Of a DNA stretch of 64,000 nucleotides, positions 11,907-22,128 are shown in pieces. Below the pieces are notes generated by a model, which saw only the letters and a list, made by a program, of their open reading frames with translations, was not told where the DNA came from and ran no database searches. The stretch lies in NCBI GenBank assembly GCA_004369045.1, contig ML213503.1:1377343-1441342 (forward strand). The letters run 5' to 3'. A program made the position numbers and the translations under genes. The stretch comes from Heliocybe sulcata. Its lineage: Eukaryota > Basidiomycota > Agaricomycetes > Gloeophyllales > Gloeophyllaceae. Position 1 is the first letter of the stretch. Each line of letters opens with the position of its first letter.

Positions 11907-12287
11907 TGTGCAGGTGATGCGAATGAATAGCCCTCAGGTTGGATCATACAGTACGAGTGTTGTCTCAGGGAATAAAAGGTAAAGGGTCAATTGAAGACAC
12001 ATCTGAGCGCAGTACTATATTTAGCACAGCCCCAGGTTGATCGTAGCAAGCTAGGATGGTGGAAACTGTCCTGGAGCGGACTCGCATACCCGAAGCTCAC
12101 ATACCCGAAGCCGTAAGTGTCACGGAATTACCCCAGATCATGGACTCAAGATATATGATAGATACTGCACTTCTCTGTGCAAACAGACCGGTGTGGCTAT
12201 GACCAGATACAAAGCGTAGCGTTTACAAGAAGAGCGCGTTCACAAGAAGAGGGCGTTTACAAGAAGAGGGTCGGGAGATCAATTATT
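11907..12287. other. Intergenic, presumed copper-transporter promoter
   Basis: It lies between the EXO5 stop and the Ctr ATG. It holds a triplicated 17-base repeat (12219-12268) and two copies of CATACCCGAAGC around 12085-12112. I did not find a known copper-response site. Confidence 0.45.
12219..12268. repeat. Three tandem 17-base repeats
   Basis: GCGTTTACAAGAAGAG starts at 12219 and 12253; a copy with one change (GCGTTCACAAGAAGAG) starts at 12236. The period is exactly 17 bases. The block begins 20 bases past the EXO5 stop codon, in the upstream region of the Ctr gene. Confidence 0.85.
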
Positions 12288-14467
12288 CAGAAGTATTCCT
12301 GAGAGAAGTATCCGCCACCACCAAATGCTGACTTTGACAAAGCCTCTTGGGCTCTTGCTTCCCTCCATTCGCAGCTGTCACTGTATTCACATGAGCTATG
12401 CAGTCTCTAGTCAGCAAACCAGCGATTTGTGAGGAGTAGAAACTCACAAGCATCTCTTCGTCTGATAAAAGCTGACGCCCTCTGGTGGCCGTTTCCCATA
12501 CCACCACTCCAAGGTTCTCTTCACATGGTCATCCAAAAGTGCCTCGTCGACCTCGAAATACTTGACACCGAACACGTGGGAGACAAACGGCTCATCCTCC
12601 GATGAGGGACTTGGTGGCGTATCCTGAACTTCGTGAGCGGCCTTCAACAAGTCGTTCTGAACCTGCCAAGCTAAGCTTGGTTGCTCCGACGCCCCTTCTT
12701 CAGGCCCTAGTCCAGATGGACCGGCGACGCTCTCATGCTCCCTCTGCAAACTCGCTTCGATAGCTCTCTGCAGATCCGGATCCGTCACACCACTCAAACT
12801 GAGTGCTAGTTTTTCATCTGCATCCTCCGGTCGGTCGTCTTCTGCAGGCGGTCGAGTGCGATACATGACCTTCAGATGTTTATCCACGTAGTCGACATCC
12901 AGCCGCTCGACAGCGGCAAACCAAGCAGCAGTGAAGTCATTTAGACACTGCATTGTCGCCCCCTCACCTTCGCCTAGCATTAAGCCAGCATCAGCGAGGA
13001 ATTTGTTGCTCAGTCTAGCTTCCGGTCGTAACTGCAGCTGGTTCCAAATTTCACTGAAGTCGAAAGGAGAGGACTGAGACAGTAGACATGACAGAAGACG
13101 GTGATACAGCATAAGCTGAAGCCTAGAAGAGATAGCGTCTTCGTCAGACGGGAGCGTCATAGTATGTCGAGTTTTGGTATCAGACAACTGCAGGAGATAC
13201 TCCGGCAGAGGGACCCGCTCCGGCGTGGACAGTCTAGCAGGGGATTTACTGCGTTCTCGATACGTGCTTTTGAAGTACGAAGTGATTCGTGGGAGAGATT
13301 TTTCTTCTCGAAGGTCTGACGCATGCCTGAGACGCTTACCGAGTGCGGGCTTGCGATACGGGGACTTGAGGTCCTTTTTTGCACTGGGAGGCGGAGTCTG
13401 AGGCTTAGCTTCCCGATGTAGCTCGTCCTACAAGGTTGAGTGGCTCAGTATCTGGCAAAAGAGAGACAGAGAAACAACTGACAATAATGCCGGTCACTAT
13501 CTGCCCGTGGACGATGCCAAATACAGGTATCTCCCGCTGGACCTCTTATCAATTGAGATGTCACGCTGTGGACAAAGGACTACATACTGCGGAACCAAGC
13601 GTCATCAGGCTCTCGACGGCCGCCAGCATGTTGATAAGGCTGAAGGCGTATTAAAGCGTTAGCCTGTCATGGAGTTCATTCCTTACACGCAAGGCTTACC
13701 GTAATGCCCAACGCTCTTCCTGCGTAGTAACGTACACTTCAAATTCGACGGGCTTTAGCTCTCGCTCCAAAATTTTGTGGACAGCCTGCGCAATTATATA
13801 AGGATAATGTGACAATACGTCGGATTCACGCCACTCACTTGTCCTCCCTTTAGGACCTTGTCATTTTTCACAGCAATGTCCGTATTGACTTTGATTTCCC
13901 GGCCGTGAGCAGAGACGAAAGTCGTAGGTCGTGTCTCTATCTTCTGCCATCTCCGCTGCCGTAGTCCGTAGTCAAATTGAACTTCACACCTTCATAGACG
14001 CATAAGATTTACCGATGCAGTGGGTCGACGGCTCTCCGGGTTATGCATCGTGTAGAACGCGACTCTTACCATGAAGGTCCGACCAAGTCGCTCACTGACA
14101 GTATTTGCTTCCTCCGGAACTTTCGGAAAGGGCTATTAGGCTCAGCATCATGCCCCAGTTTCGAGCGACTGGTCTCCGCAGAGTCTGACTCGACCAGGTC
14201 CTGCTCCTTGATTGAGGTAAGAAGAGCATGGACATTAGCGGGGCGGTCTTCAAGTTCTATGAGAATACCCGGACCAGAAGGATCTGCGACTCCCGGGAAA
14301 TCTGATATACTCCCAAAGCTACTGTCCCAATACACCGAACTGTCGTCAGAGTGAGGTGAGGTGGGACTAGCAGGATGCGCGGGACCAAGTGCCGCGAGCG
14401 CGAGCGCATCGATCTCGTCGAAGTCTTCTGCAGTGAGGTCAAAGCCTTCATATTCTGACTCTGACAT
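12288..14467 (-). CDS. EXO5: Exonuclease V (Fe-S PD-(D/E)XK nuclease)
   Basis: Single-strand DNA exonuclease of the EXO5/Dem1 family, acting in mitochondrial or nuclear genome upkeep. The ATG at 14467 starts MSESEYEGFDLTAEDFDEID. Then come ILSVSDLVGPSWCEVQFDYG (first cluster cysteine), TTFVSAHGREIKVNTDIAV, REIPVFGIVHGQIVTGIIDE with the acidic catalytic residues, and DTKTRHTMTLPS with the DxK pair. The C-terminal part has RTLEWWYGKRPPEGVS. Splicing near 12390-12450 joins KRC to FSCEYSDSCEW, restoring the CxxC...C of the Fe-S site. It ends GGGGYFSQEYF; stop at 12288-12290. The region between IDE and DTKTR has a Lys/Ser/Pro-rich insertion. Intron limits are by eye. The nuclease fold appears whole. 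Confidence 0.9.
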
Positions 14468-14747
14468 ATAAGACAAAATGCAGCGTCGCCTTCGTGGTAG
14501 AGGACCAAGAGCTATCCACTTGGAAAGAAAGAACACGAACGATTCAACTTCCGCCGGAGTTTGGTTGAAGCATATGAAGTCGCGGCAAAATGCTGTGCAG
14601 ATCACGTGCTCTTATTATAGCACAGCCGCAAGGAAATAGATCTCGAGCTTTGTCGTTTCCACTGCAGGTCCTTCCGCACATTACTTGATTGCTGGAGCAC
14701 CTGGGTAGTCCTATAGGTATGTCGGCTCGATAATGGTAGATCTGCAT

Positions 14748-14785
14748 GGAAAAGAAAAAAGAAAAAGAAAAAGAAAAGAGAAAAA
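14748..14785. repeat. Purine (GA-rich) tract
   Basis: A run of 38 purines made mostly of GAAAAA units, in the EXO5 upstream region. Simple sequence; no function can be assigned. Confidence 0.8.
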
Positions 14786-14913
14786 TCGGGGGAGGTATGT
14801 CCTGGCGCGTCTATGTAGGACCTATACAGCCTGTGTTTGCTAAGAATTGAGTATATTTTCTTCCCGGCCTACGGCCGGGGGTGAACGCGACCATCTGCAA
14901 CAATATTGAGATC

Positions 14914-14955
14914 CCGCTCAGTATCTGGTAAATTGAAGCTCCGCTCATTATCTGG
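14914..14955. repeat. Repeated 15-base word
   Basis: CCGCTCAGTATCTGG at 14914-14928 and CCGCTCATTATCTGG at 14941-14955, spaced 27 bases apart. A third partial copy, CCGCTCATTATC, lies at 15503-15514. Confidence 0.7.
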
Positions 14956-15570
14956 GACCTCTGCTGGAGCACTTGTTTTGGCTACAAAAAATACTGAGAC
15001 TTTTGTCAGACCTTTCTAAGTGTTACTAGGTTGTCTGAGCGCCTCTATAGTATTTCATGATGTGTTTCAGCTTTATAGTATTTTGCATGCTCTCACTACT
15101 CCTACCGGGATTTGCCGAGCATCCGCCAACTTCAGACTCCGATATCATCGAAAGCGATCTTGTTCTCCTGCAGCGCCAGGCATGAACCGCATCTGCCAGC
15201 TAAATGAGGCATAAAAGTCGGTAAGTATAGCTAGATGTCAAAATGTTCATCAGAGTGGCTTATGAGTGCTGAAATAAATCAGAAATCGATGCCGTGGCTC
15301 GTGACCCTCTTTTGTACTTGATTGATGTTGTAGTAGCGTAGGAGAAGGCAGTAAATCTACTGCATACCTTTATAATAATATTAATCTTACTTTCACAAGC
15401 ATTTACAATCCTCCAGTCCATTCAGAATCGTGATAGCCGACATACCAGAGTCAGAGATGTTCCGCCACTCAAGCTCAAGCCTATGGGAATACTTACGTAA
15501 CTCCGCTCATTATCATAATCATTATCATGCAGAGCCACGAGTAACCTCCGGGTATGTCTGGATATTTTTC

Positions 15571-15590
15571 AAAAAAAAAAAAAAAAAAAA
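15571..15590 (+). repeat. Poly-A run of 20
   Basis: Twenty consecutive A residues 60 bases before the F-box ATG. It could be a promoter homopolymer, slippage, or the tail of an old retroposed copy; nothing upstream identifies a source. Confidence 0.9.
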
Positions 15591-15649
15591 GGTTTATGTT
15601 TTATTGGTACGGATAGGTGGTCTCAGCCTTACATGCAAATTTCAACAGA

Positions 15650-17476
15650 ATGCTCGATTTCGCCAGAGATCGTGAGGAGCAGCGAAGAGTCGACCAGGAA
15701 ATCCGAACATTGAACTCGCGTCGAAGTGCCTTGGCGCCTATCTCTTCGCTTCCTACCGAACTCCTGAGTATGGTCTTCGAGGCATGTTGCTTCGAGAGCG
15801 GAGGCGCTATCACAATTACCCATGTCTGCCATCACTGGCGTGCTACTGCAGTGGGTATACCTGGACTGTGGCGCAGCCCGCTTCTATCAAGGCTCGAGTG
15901 TACGAAGGAATTTATCAGGCGTGCGAAGGGAGCGCCTCTGGATATCACCGTCACCTTCGATGATTCCGACACCGCCGACAAAATGCAAGCTATAGAGTTA
16001 GCTCTTGATCAGCTGGATCATATCGAAGTTCTACGCCTGTATGTTCGGACTCGACGTCCGGATATGCATACCATGGAGCGTCTCGCAAAGCCTGCACCTC
16101 TGCTGAAAGACGTGGAAATATACAACGTCAATATCTTCACGCGGAAGATTGCCCTCTTTGACGGAGTTACCCCTGCCTTAGAATGTGTTGCATTTATATA
16201 CTACAATTTCGCTCACGGTCGCGGACTGAACATCATCCAAAATCTCAAGACTCTTGCGCTTGTGCAACCCATGGACCGGCCATCCAAGGATGAAATGGTG
16301 TCTCTGCTAGAGGGGTCGCCGTTATTGGAGTTCCTCGATCTTGATCAGTGTACTCCTGCTGGTTACAATATTTCTGATATAACCCCAGTGCCCTTACACT
16401 ACCTTCAAGATGTCGAGGTTCACGAAAAGCTACTCATCCAGTGTGCGACGATGCTTGTGTTTTTGAAACTCTCAAAAAGACCCCGTCTACACTTGTCGAC
16501 CCTCCTTCCATCCAGCGCTTCTGACCTGCACGTTTCATGGCAGATTATCGATTCTGTTCTCGCAATAGACGGGGCGCCTCCCTTCAAGTCCGGGAAAGTC
16601 GTTTGGGAAGGTCTGGATCGATTCACTATCTCTGCGTGGTCCACTCCTGACGTCGATCACGCGACAAGAGGAGACTTCAGTCTTCTGTTCCACAGGTCCA
16701 CGCAGTGTACGGTCTCCCACTGGTGCCAATACCTCCCGTTATCTGGGGCTAAGACCTTAGAGTTGGATGGCGTCATCAGCATGTATTCCAGCAAAGACCT
16801 AGGCTGGCTGATGCCCTTCAAACGTTTCCAAAGTATCACAGTGCTGCGCGCTAGCAGAGTTGCAGTTCAGGAGATGATCGAGGTCCTGGGCGCGCATCTT
16901 ATGCATGAGTGGGATTACATGGAAGGCGAAGACGGACCGGAAGAGGAAGAGGTGCGCTATGGGTCCAGAGTAGGCTGCCGAGGGGCCAATGAGAGCGATG
17001 AAGACGATGAAACCGACAGTGAGGACGCGGAGGAGTTGTCTGATCTAGAGGAAGGATCCTCATCTGGAAGCTTCTCAGCTCCGGTTGTAACGACTTCGTC
17101 GCGCAGTATTGCGTCCTCATCTCGCCTGGAATCTTCCGGCAGGACCCCAGCTGGTACATTTTCGGTTCTACAGGTCCATCTACCTCCAGCGGCGCAGAAG
17201 AAATCAAGTCCGTCCAACAATTCTGCTCAGCGGCCGATGTTGTTTCCAAATCTGCTGGAGCTGACGGTGGAACGATACGACCTCCGGACCAATGTGATGA
17301 GGCGATCTGTATCGCTGGTCACAGTGCTAGCAAGGGTCGTCGAAGATCGCGCCACATCTATGAAATGCTTGGATACCTTGTGTATCAAGCGGTGCTCTGG
17401 CGTGATGAAGCCTCACGCTGACCGGCTTCAAAAGCATGTCGGCACTCTTTGCTGGACGCCAGCGAAGAAACAGTGA
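15650..17476 (+). CDS. F-box protein with degenerate LRR-like region
   Basis: Probable substrate adaptor of an SCF ubiquitin ligase. The first in-frame ATG (15650) gives MLDFARDREEQRRVDQEIRT, a short coiled coil. The F-box follows: ISSLPTELLSMVFEACC ... HVCHHWRATAVGIPGLWRSP. About 400 residues with repeating leucine-rich strand/helix units come next (LALVQPM, LLEFLDLDQCTP, LELDGVISM). Near 16930-17060 lies an acidic insertion (EEEE, DEDDETDSEDAEELSDLEEG). It closes with LDTLCIKRCSGVMKPHADRL. 608 residues in one exon; an upstream exon ahead of the acceptor TTTCAACAG at about 15648 cannot be ruled out. This F-box/LRR type is strongly expanded in mushroom-forming fungi; the target is unknown. 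Confidence 0.82.
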   Translation: MLDFARDREEQRRVDQEIRTLNSRRSALAPISSLPTELLSMVFEACCFESGGAITITHVCHHWRATAVGIPGLWRSPLLSRLECTKEFIRRAKGAPLDITVTFDDSDTADKMQAIELALDQLDHIEVLRLYVRTRRPDMHTMERLAKPAPLLKDVEIYNVNIFTRKIALFDGVTPALECVAFIYYNFAHGRGLNIIQNLKTLALVQPMDRPSKDEMVSLLEGSPLLEFLDLDQCTPAGYNISDITPVPLHYLQDVEVHEKLLIQCATMLVFLKLSKRPRLHLSTLLPSSASDLHVSWQIIDSVLAIDGAPPFKSGKVVWEGLDRFTISAWSTPDVDHATRGDFSLLFHRSTQCTVSHWCQYLPLSGAKTLELDGVISMYSSKDLGWLMPFKRFQSITVLRASRVAVQEMIEVLGAHLMHEWDYMEGEDGPEEEEVRYGSRVGCRGANESDEDDETDSEDAEELSDLEEGSSSGSFSAPVVTTSSRSIASSSRLESSGRTPAGTFSVLQVHLPPAAQKKSSPSNNSAQRPMLFPNLLELTVERYDLRTNVMRRSVSLVTVLARVVEDRATSMKCLDTLCIKRCSGVMKPHADRLQKHVGTLCWTPAKKQ

Positions 17477-18254
17477 CGTGCGTGATTTTGATGATTTGAT
17501 GCGCAGGTGCTTTGCCAAACTAAACCTCAGAATATGATATTGTCTCTTGTATGACTACACACGGCTACTCTGCCCAAGGCTGTAATAATATACTAATCCA
17601 AATCCATCCATGCTCTTCTCAGAATGACTCGACTTTACATTCCCCAATCATGACCCTCAACTCGCCGACTTGATTCCCTCCGCGGCCATAAACCTCAATG
17701 CCTGGTGCCCATGCTATGTTACCGAGGCAAAACACAGGATCCCGAGGGGTTAGGATGTCTCAAGCCCTTCCGAGCGCAAAGACCTTCCAAGCCATATTTC
17801 GCCAGTCGGGCCGAGCCACAAAAAAGGCGCCTCGACGAAAAGCACCAGCGCGTATGTTTTTTTTACGGCGCGATCAGCGATTCGAACTCGGTCCGCGTCA
17901 GGCCCGTTCGGAAAAAGACGATGGCTGGTCTGGGTTCGAAGGCGCGTCGTTTTTCTCTTTCGTCCGGCCGTCCCCCGCGCATTCCGTTATGGACCGCACT
18001 CTGAAACTACGGCTGACGGCCTCGGAAAGCGCATGTCTCAGTCTGACTTAGGATGCGGGCCACATCCGCAAGAAGTCCGAGGAGGGGGCGAAAACGTATA
18101 AATACCCCGCCCTTTCGACGAGGACCGTCATCACAACTTCTACCAACACACTCTACTGCGACTTGTCTCTTGAAGAGCCAACAAGCCTCACTCAGTCTAC
18201 TACTCTAGCAACAACTACTCGCTTCTCTACTCTACCACTACCACTTCAATCAAA
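17477..18254. promoter_or_regulatory. Upstream region of the secreted-protein gene
   Basis: 778 bases without a supported gene. Frames at 17698-18051 have no homology that I recognise and sit in a GC-rich promoter. The last 120 bases before the ATG are CT/CA-rich, as in strongly expressed fungal genes. Confidence 0.5.
18097..18104 (+). promoter_or_regulatory. TATA box of the secreted-protein gene
   Basis: TATAAATA lies 150 bases before the ATG at 18255, followed by a CT/CA-rich leader. The start context CAAAATG matches a strong fungal start site. Together these suggest high expression. Confidence 0.65.
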
Positions 18255-19544
18255 ATGAGAATCGCTTCCGGCTCCTCTATCCTCCTCGCTTCTCTTGCTC
18301 TGTCTGCCAACGCCGCTCCGGTCAGCGACGGCAGACACTCTGCTCCCAACTCGCCTCGTCCCGCTGTCGCTGCCCGCATGGGCGGCAAGATGAACGGGGG
18401 TGTCTCTCACCTCGGACGTGGTATGCCCAGCTCTATCGGTAAGTCGCAGTCATCCAATCACAGCGAACAGCATTCTGATTTTACCTCCTTCATAGTTGCT
18501 CGGGCTGCGTCCCCTCTGTGCACCGTCGGCGGCATTGTCAAAGATCTGCCGATGGTCGGTGAAGCGCTCGATGGCATCCTTAAGCAGCTCGCCCCAGACT
18601 GCGACGCTTCTGCCTCTTCCGAGGCGGTGTCTGCAGAGTCTCTAAGCGACGTGGAGTGCACGGCCAGGAGCATTCTCACTAGCCTCCCTATGCTGGGGGA
18701 CCTCCTCGGTCCTATCCTCGACACAGCTGGCCTGTGCCCCGGCAACGCTGGTACCGAGAGCGTGCAAGCGGCGAACACCCAAGCGTTGAGTGCTGAGCAG
18801 CTCGAGGAGATCGCTGCTGCTGTATCAAAGGCGGCTGCCAGCATGGAAGCTGCTGAGACGGCGCAGAGCAAGCGCCAGTTGCCCACGCTCCCAGTCTCCA
18901 TTCCCTCCGTCCCCACTTCTCTTCCCATCAGCATCCCCCAGTCCTCGGCATCCTCGAGCGGCGTGGCGGCAATGGCGATGCCCACTGTCCCCGTCGGCTT
19001 GCCTGTCAGCGCACCCAGCGGTATGCCGTCGCCTCCTGTTCCACCCAACACCCCCGTCTTGCCTTCCTCTTTGCCCATCGCCGCTCCTTCCGCCATCCCT
19101 ACCCTGGGTGCCCTTCAAGCTCCTGCTCTTCCAGTGAGCCCGCCTGCTGGGCCCGCCATCAGCATGCCCGCCAACGCTCCCATCCCTATGCCCTCTTCTC
19201 TGCCCGTCCCTTCGCCATCGATGTCTCTTCCCATCTCTGTCCCAGCCGGTGTTCCCACAAGCGTCTCGTCCATGGCTTCCGTCTCTCGCCGCCAGCTGCC
19301 CACTTCCTCTTCCCTCCCGGTTAACCATCCCGTCTCTGTTCCCACCGGCGCTCCCAATGCCCCCTCTGCTCCTTCGGCACCCGCTGCCCCTGCAGTCCCT
19401 GCTCCCGCCAAGGACGCTACCGGAAAAGCGCCTCAGAGCAGTGATACCCCGATCTTCCACTCGATGGGAGTTGCAGACTTCGGGCCCGAGATGACCACAT
19501 CGAGCACTTCATCCAGCGCTGGCGCTACTTCGACTTCTGCTTGA
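18255..19544 (+). CDS. Secreted four-cysteine, Pro-rich protein with twin repeats
   Basis: Unknown function. Exons 18255-18438 and 18496-19544 encode 410 residues. The signal peptide is MRIASGSSILLASLALSANA, cut before APVSDG. Exon 2 opens with two repeats, each bounded by cysteines: CTVGGIVKDLPMVGEALDGI... to APDC, then CTARSILTSLPMLGDLLGPI... to GLC. The shared pattern is C-T-x(3)-I-x(3)-LPM-x-G-x(2)-L-x(2)-IL. These four are the only cysteines. An Ala-rich linker leads to SKRQLPT and later SRRQLPT, both kexin-like dibasic sites followed by the same QLPT. The tail is a loose array of LP-[VI]-S-x-P units and ends in a Ser/Thr-rich stretch. A cell-wall or effector-like protein is an inference. 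The 57-base intron is in frame and has no stop. Confidence 0.8.
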   Translation: MRIASGSSILLASLALSANAAPVSDGRHSAPNSPRPAVAARMGGKMNGGVSHLGRGMPSSIGKSQSSNHSEQHSDFTSFIVARAASPLCTVGGIVKDLPMVGEALDGILKQLAPDCDASASSEAVSAESLSDVECTARSILTSLPMLGDLLGPILDTAGLCPGNAGTESVQAANTQALSAEQLEEIAAAVSKAAASMEAAETAQSKRQLPTLPVSIPSVPTSLPISIPQSSASSSGVAAMAMPTVPVGLPVSAPSGMPSPPVPPNTPVLPSSLPIAAPSAIPTLGALQAPALPVSPPAGPAISMPANAPIPMPSSLPVPSPSMSLPISVPAGVPTSVSSMASVSRRQLPTSSSLPVNHPVSVPTGAPNAPSAPSAPAAPAVPAPAKDATGKAPQSSDTPIFHSMGVADFGPEMTTSSTSSSAGATSTSA

Positions 19545-19806
19545 TCTTCTTGTAATGCGCAATGAATAGAAGTTGTACCATATTATGAATTATAATGAAG
19601 TCAATGCATATGACTTACTATCGTTCTTACTGTGTGATGCAAGTCTCCCAGTCGAAGCCACGAACTTGTTCATCTTCAGCCACAACTGACGTTATCTATT
19701 CTTAGGTCCTCGATCGAATAAAGTGATCGAGATGTGATCTCGTCTAACTTTGTGGCCCACTGCGCAGACCTGGCAGCAGAGGCAACCACTCCCAGCCAGC
19801 GACACC

Positions 19807-21933
19807 ATGGCCCAGCGGCCTTCGCCTCTGCATAACCTCGCCACTGGCCGCACTGTCTCCGACCAGTACCAGGTTCTTACCCCGCGGACGCCCCATTCAC
19901 GCGCGGGCAGAGCGGAGGAGGCTGCCGGCGAGCTCGAGCCTGACAACGGCGACAGCGAGTACAGGACGTACCAGCAGCAGCAAGCAGAGCCTTTGCTCAG
20001 GTCGTCCGCGAGTGACAGTTTTCCTCCGAGTGGCTACAGAGCTAGAGGAGATGACACCGATGCGAGGGTCGGGAAGGACTCCGCAGTGAAGGGGTCGTTT
20101 CTGGCTCGAACACCGTTATATGCAGGGTCTGCTATCGCCGCTTCTATCTTCGTGCTTTTCTTGCTTTCCGTATACCGGCCTCACACCATCGAGTGGTTCA
20201 TTGGTGACAGCGATCTCTATGCTCCGCAGGGTTCAAGTACGCCTGATCACTCCGAGGAAGGTGCCGTGCTGGACGCCACCAAGTACATCTCGTACGAGAA
20301 CTACACAAAGTTCCCTTTACTTCCAACGGAATATGCAGCGGAATGTGATAAGGTTACACACGGCTTCATGTCCGGGAAGTACTGGAAGTCGTCCACCCTG
20401 GACGTACCTCATCACGATGATGATACAAATTACCATCTCCCTGAGGGAGAGTGGACGAGAGTATGCAGCAAAACCATCACATATATGCTTGACGGGCATG
20501 TAGGTTTGCTGGCCGACTTGGCCTTGATGTCACAAGTCGCCGGTATAGCAAGAGAGGTGCGTCTTCCAAGTGCTAGGTGATTGTATAACTTCTGACGGGG
20601 CGCTAGCAAAACAGAACATTTCTCGTAGATGATAGGTACTGGAACCGTGGAAAGTGGGTTTAAACTGTTTGGGTTTTCATCCGTCTGGCTGAATGGCGGA
20701 AAGGTGGACAGACCACTTCCAACACGTCCGAGCCCGACAGCCAGGTCCTGAACCGGGCTGCAGAGCACCACCTCCTGAAGGTATTCTATTTTATGAGGCA
20801 GCTTCTTGTGCTGTTCTTATGCATATACTTACCAGAGCTCGTCGCATGTCCAAGATCAGCAAGGTGAGCTATCATCGCAAAAGCAAGAAACGATATGTCA
20901 TTAAGCACCGCATACAGGCACTGGGTACGGTTCTTTTCGCCGTATGTCTTTATCGAAGATTGAGGAATGTGATCTCAGGTCGTGAACTCTCGCACAGCTA
21001 AGTACCACCTCGGCCACCCGTTCATGGAAGAGTACGAAGACCCGTACGTTCCTCGCCTTCCACCTTCGCAATACGTCCATACTCACTGAATTCAATTTCA
21101 TACGTAGATACGCTCATAGCTTAAATCGGCTGAAACCCATCTTCGCCCGCGCCGTGACCTCTTTCAAGGAGACCATCCGCCCCAACGCGGACACTGCCGC
21201 CCTCATCCACTCGCAACGACAAGAAGTAACCACGTACACACCTCCCTCTATCAGATCCACTTTATCATCGACCTCGGATAACAAGATGCAGGGGTACATT
21301 GCGGTACACATCCGGAGGGGCGACCGCCACGCCCATAATTGGAAATACATCAACGAATACGTGCCCCTGCCGGAATACATCGACGCCACCCTCGATACTG
21401 CCAGGAGGCTCAACCTCACTTCCCCATTCCCTGTCTACGTAGCGTCGGACTCGAGAGAGGCGTACGAAGACTTCCGCACCTCGCTCGCGATCGACACTCC
21501 AGTATTCTCCTTGTGGAATAGCGAGAACAAGGCACTACCCGAGTTGGCACCGGCAAAGGAGTACGTGCAGAAGGAGTTCAACAAGTTGAGCGAAGACGAC
21601 AGGATAAAACAGACGACGGGCATGATTGTGGACTTTGCGATGGCCAGCGGGATGTGGAGTTGGGAGGGGGATGTAGTACCTGCCGCTACTATCTGTACTC
21701 TCAGGTGCGTCTACTCTGTCTTGCCTCCTTCAACCGCGTGTTTGTTGCTTAAGAGGACCCTATACAGCTCAAACGTGTGCAAAGTGGCTGCAGTCGGCCT
21801 TGGCTGGGATAGAGCTTTTGGCCAGGTCGACCAGGATACGGGAGAGATGGACGAGGACCGGAAAGGCTGGGTGGAGATTGATCTGAAGGGTACCGTGGAG
21901 CCGTACTGGAAGGCTTTCGAGCTGTTCAATTGA
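19807..21933 (+). CDS. Type II membrane protein with HIRRGD fucosyltransferase-like fold
   Basis: Likely Golgi glycosyltransferase of the O-fucosyltransferase/alpha-1,6-fucosyltransferase superfamily. The ATG at 19807 gives MAQRPSPLHNLATGRT. A cytosolic disordered region follows, then one membrane segment (LYAGSAIAASIFVLFLLSVY, about residue 105). The lumenal part includes HVGLLADLALMSQVAGIARE, spliced to QNRTFLVDDRYWNRGKWTDHF, and then YHLGHPFMEEYEDPYAHSLN. The key motif is YIAVHIRRGDRHAHNW, the donor-binding loop of this fold, followed by VYVASDSREAYEDF. After TTGMIVDFAMASGMWSWEGD an intron leads to SSNVCKVAAVGLGW. It ends AFELFN. About 570 residues in seven or eight exons. Substrate and acceptor are unknown. 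A second, distant member lies at 47869. Confidence 0.78.
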
Positions 21934-22128
21934 CAGTGACAAAATGCATCTACATTTGGATTAGAGCAGGATAGTATGGTATACACTAATACATTGGAGG
22001 ATACGCATCATTACTCTGAGATTCCGGGACATATGGTTAGCAGGATATATGGGGAAAGATCCGGTGAGCGTAGCACCGTGAATGGCCATTGTTGACACAG
22101 AGCAATAAGGTTCTTGTCATCCAGAGCC

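Larger units (their letters stand above)
14468..15649. other. Gene-poor, A/T-richer intergenic stretch
   Basis: The 1.2 kb between EXO5 and the F-box gene has no convincing gene. It holds a GA-rich tract (14748-14785), repeated CCGCTCA(G/T)TATCTGG words and an A20 run, and is richer in A/T than its surroundings. It may be the worn remains of an inserted element, but no family can be named. Confidence 0.5.

Noticed and set aside
12219-12268. Possible CRISPR-like direct repeats
   Set aside because: Units are 17 bases with no spacers, in a eukaryotic genome; plain tandem repeat.
17876-17895. GATTCGAACTC, similar to a tRNA B box
   Set aside because: No T-stem pairing and no A box upstream at tRNA spacing.
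17698-18051. Two overlapping plus-strand frames in the promoter of the secreted-protein gene
   Set aside because: No homology, two competing frames, and they end just before a good TATA box.
18458-19460. Long minus-strand frames opposite the secreted-protein gene
   Set aside because: They mirror the repetitive Pro-rich coding strand; translations are low-complexity Gly/Arg runs with no signal of their own.
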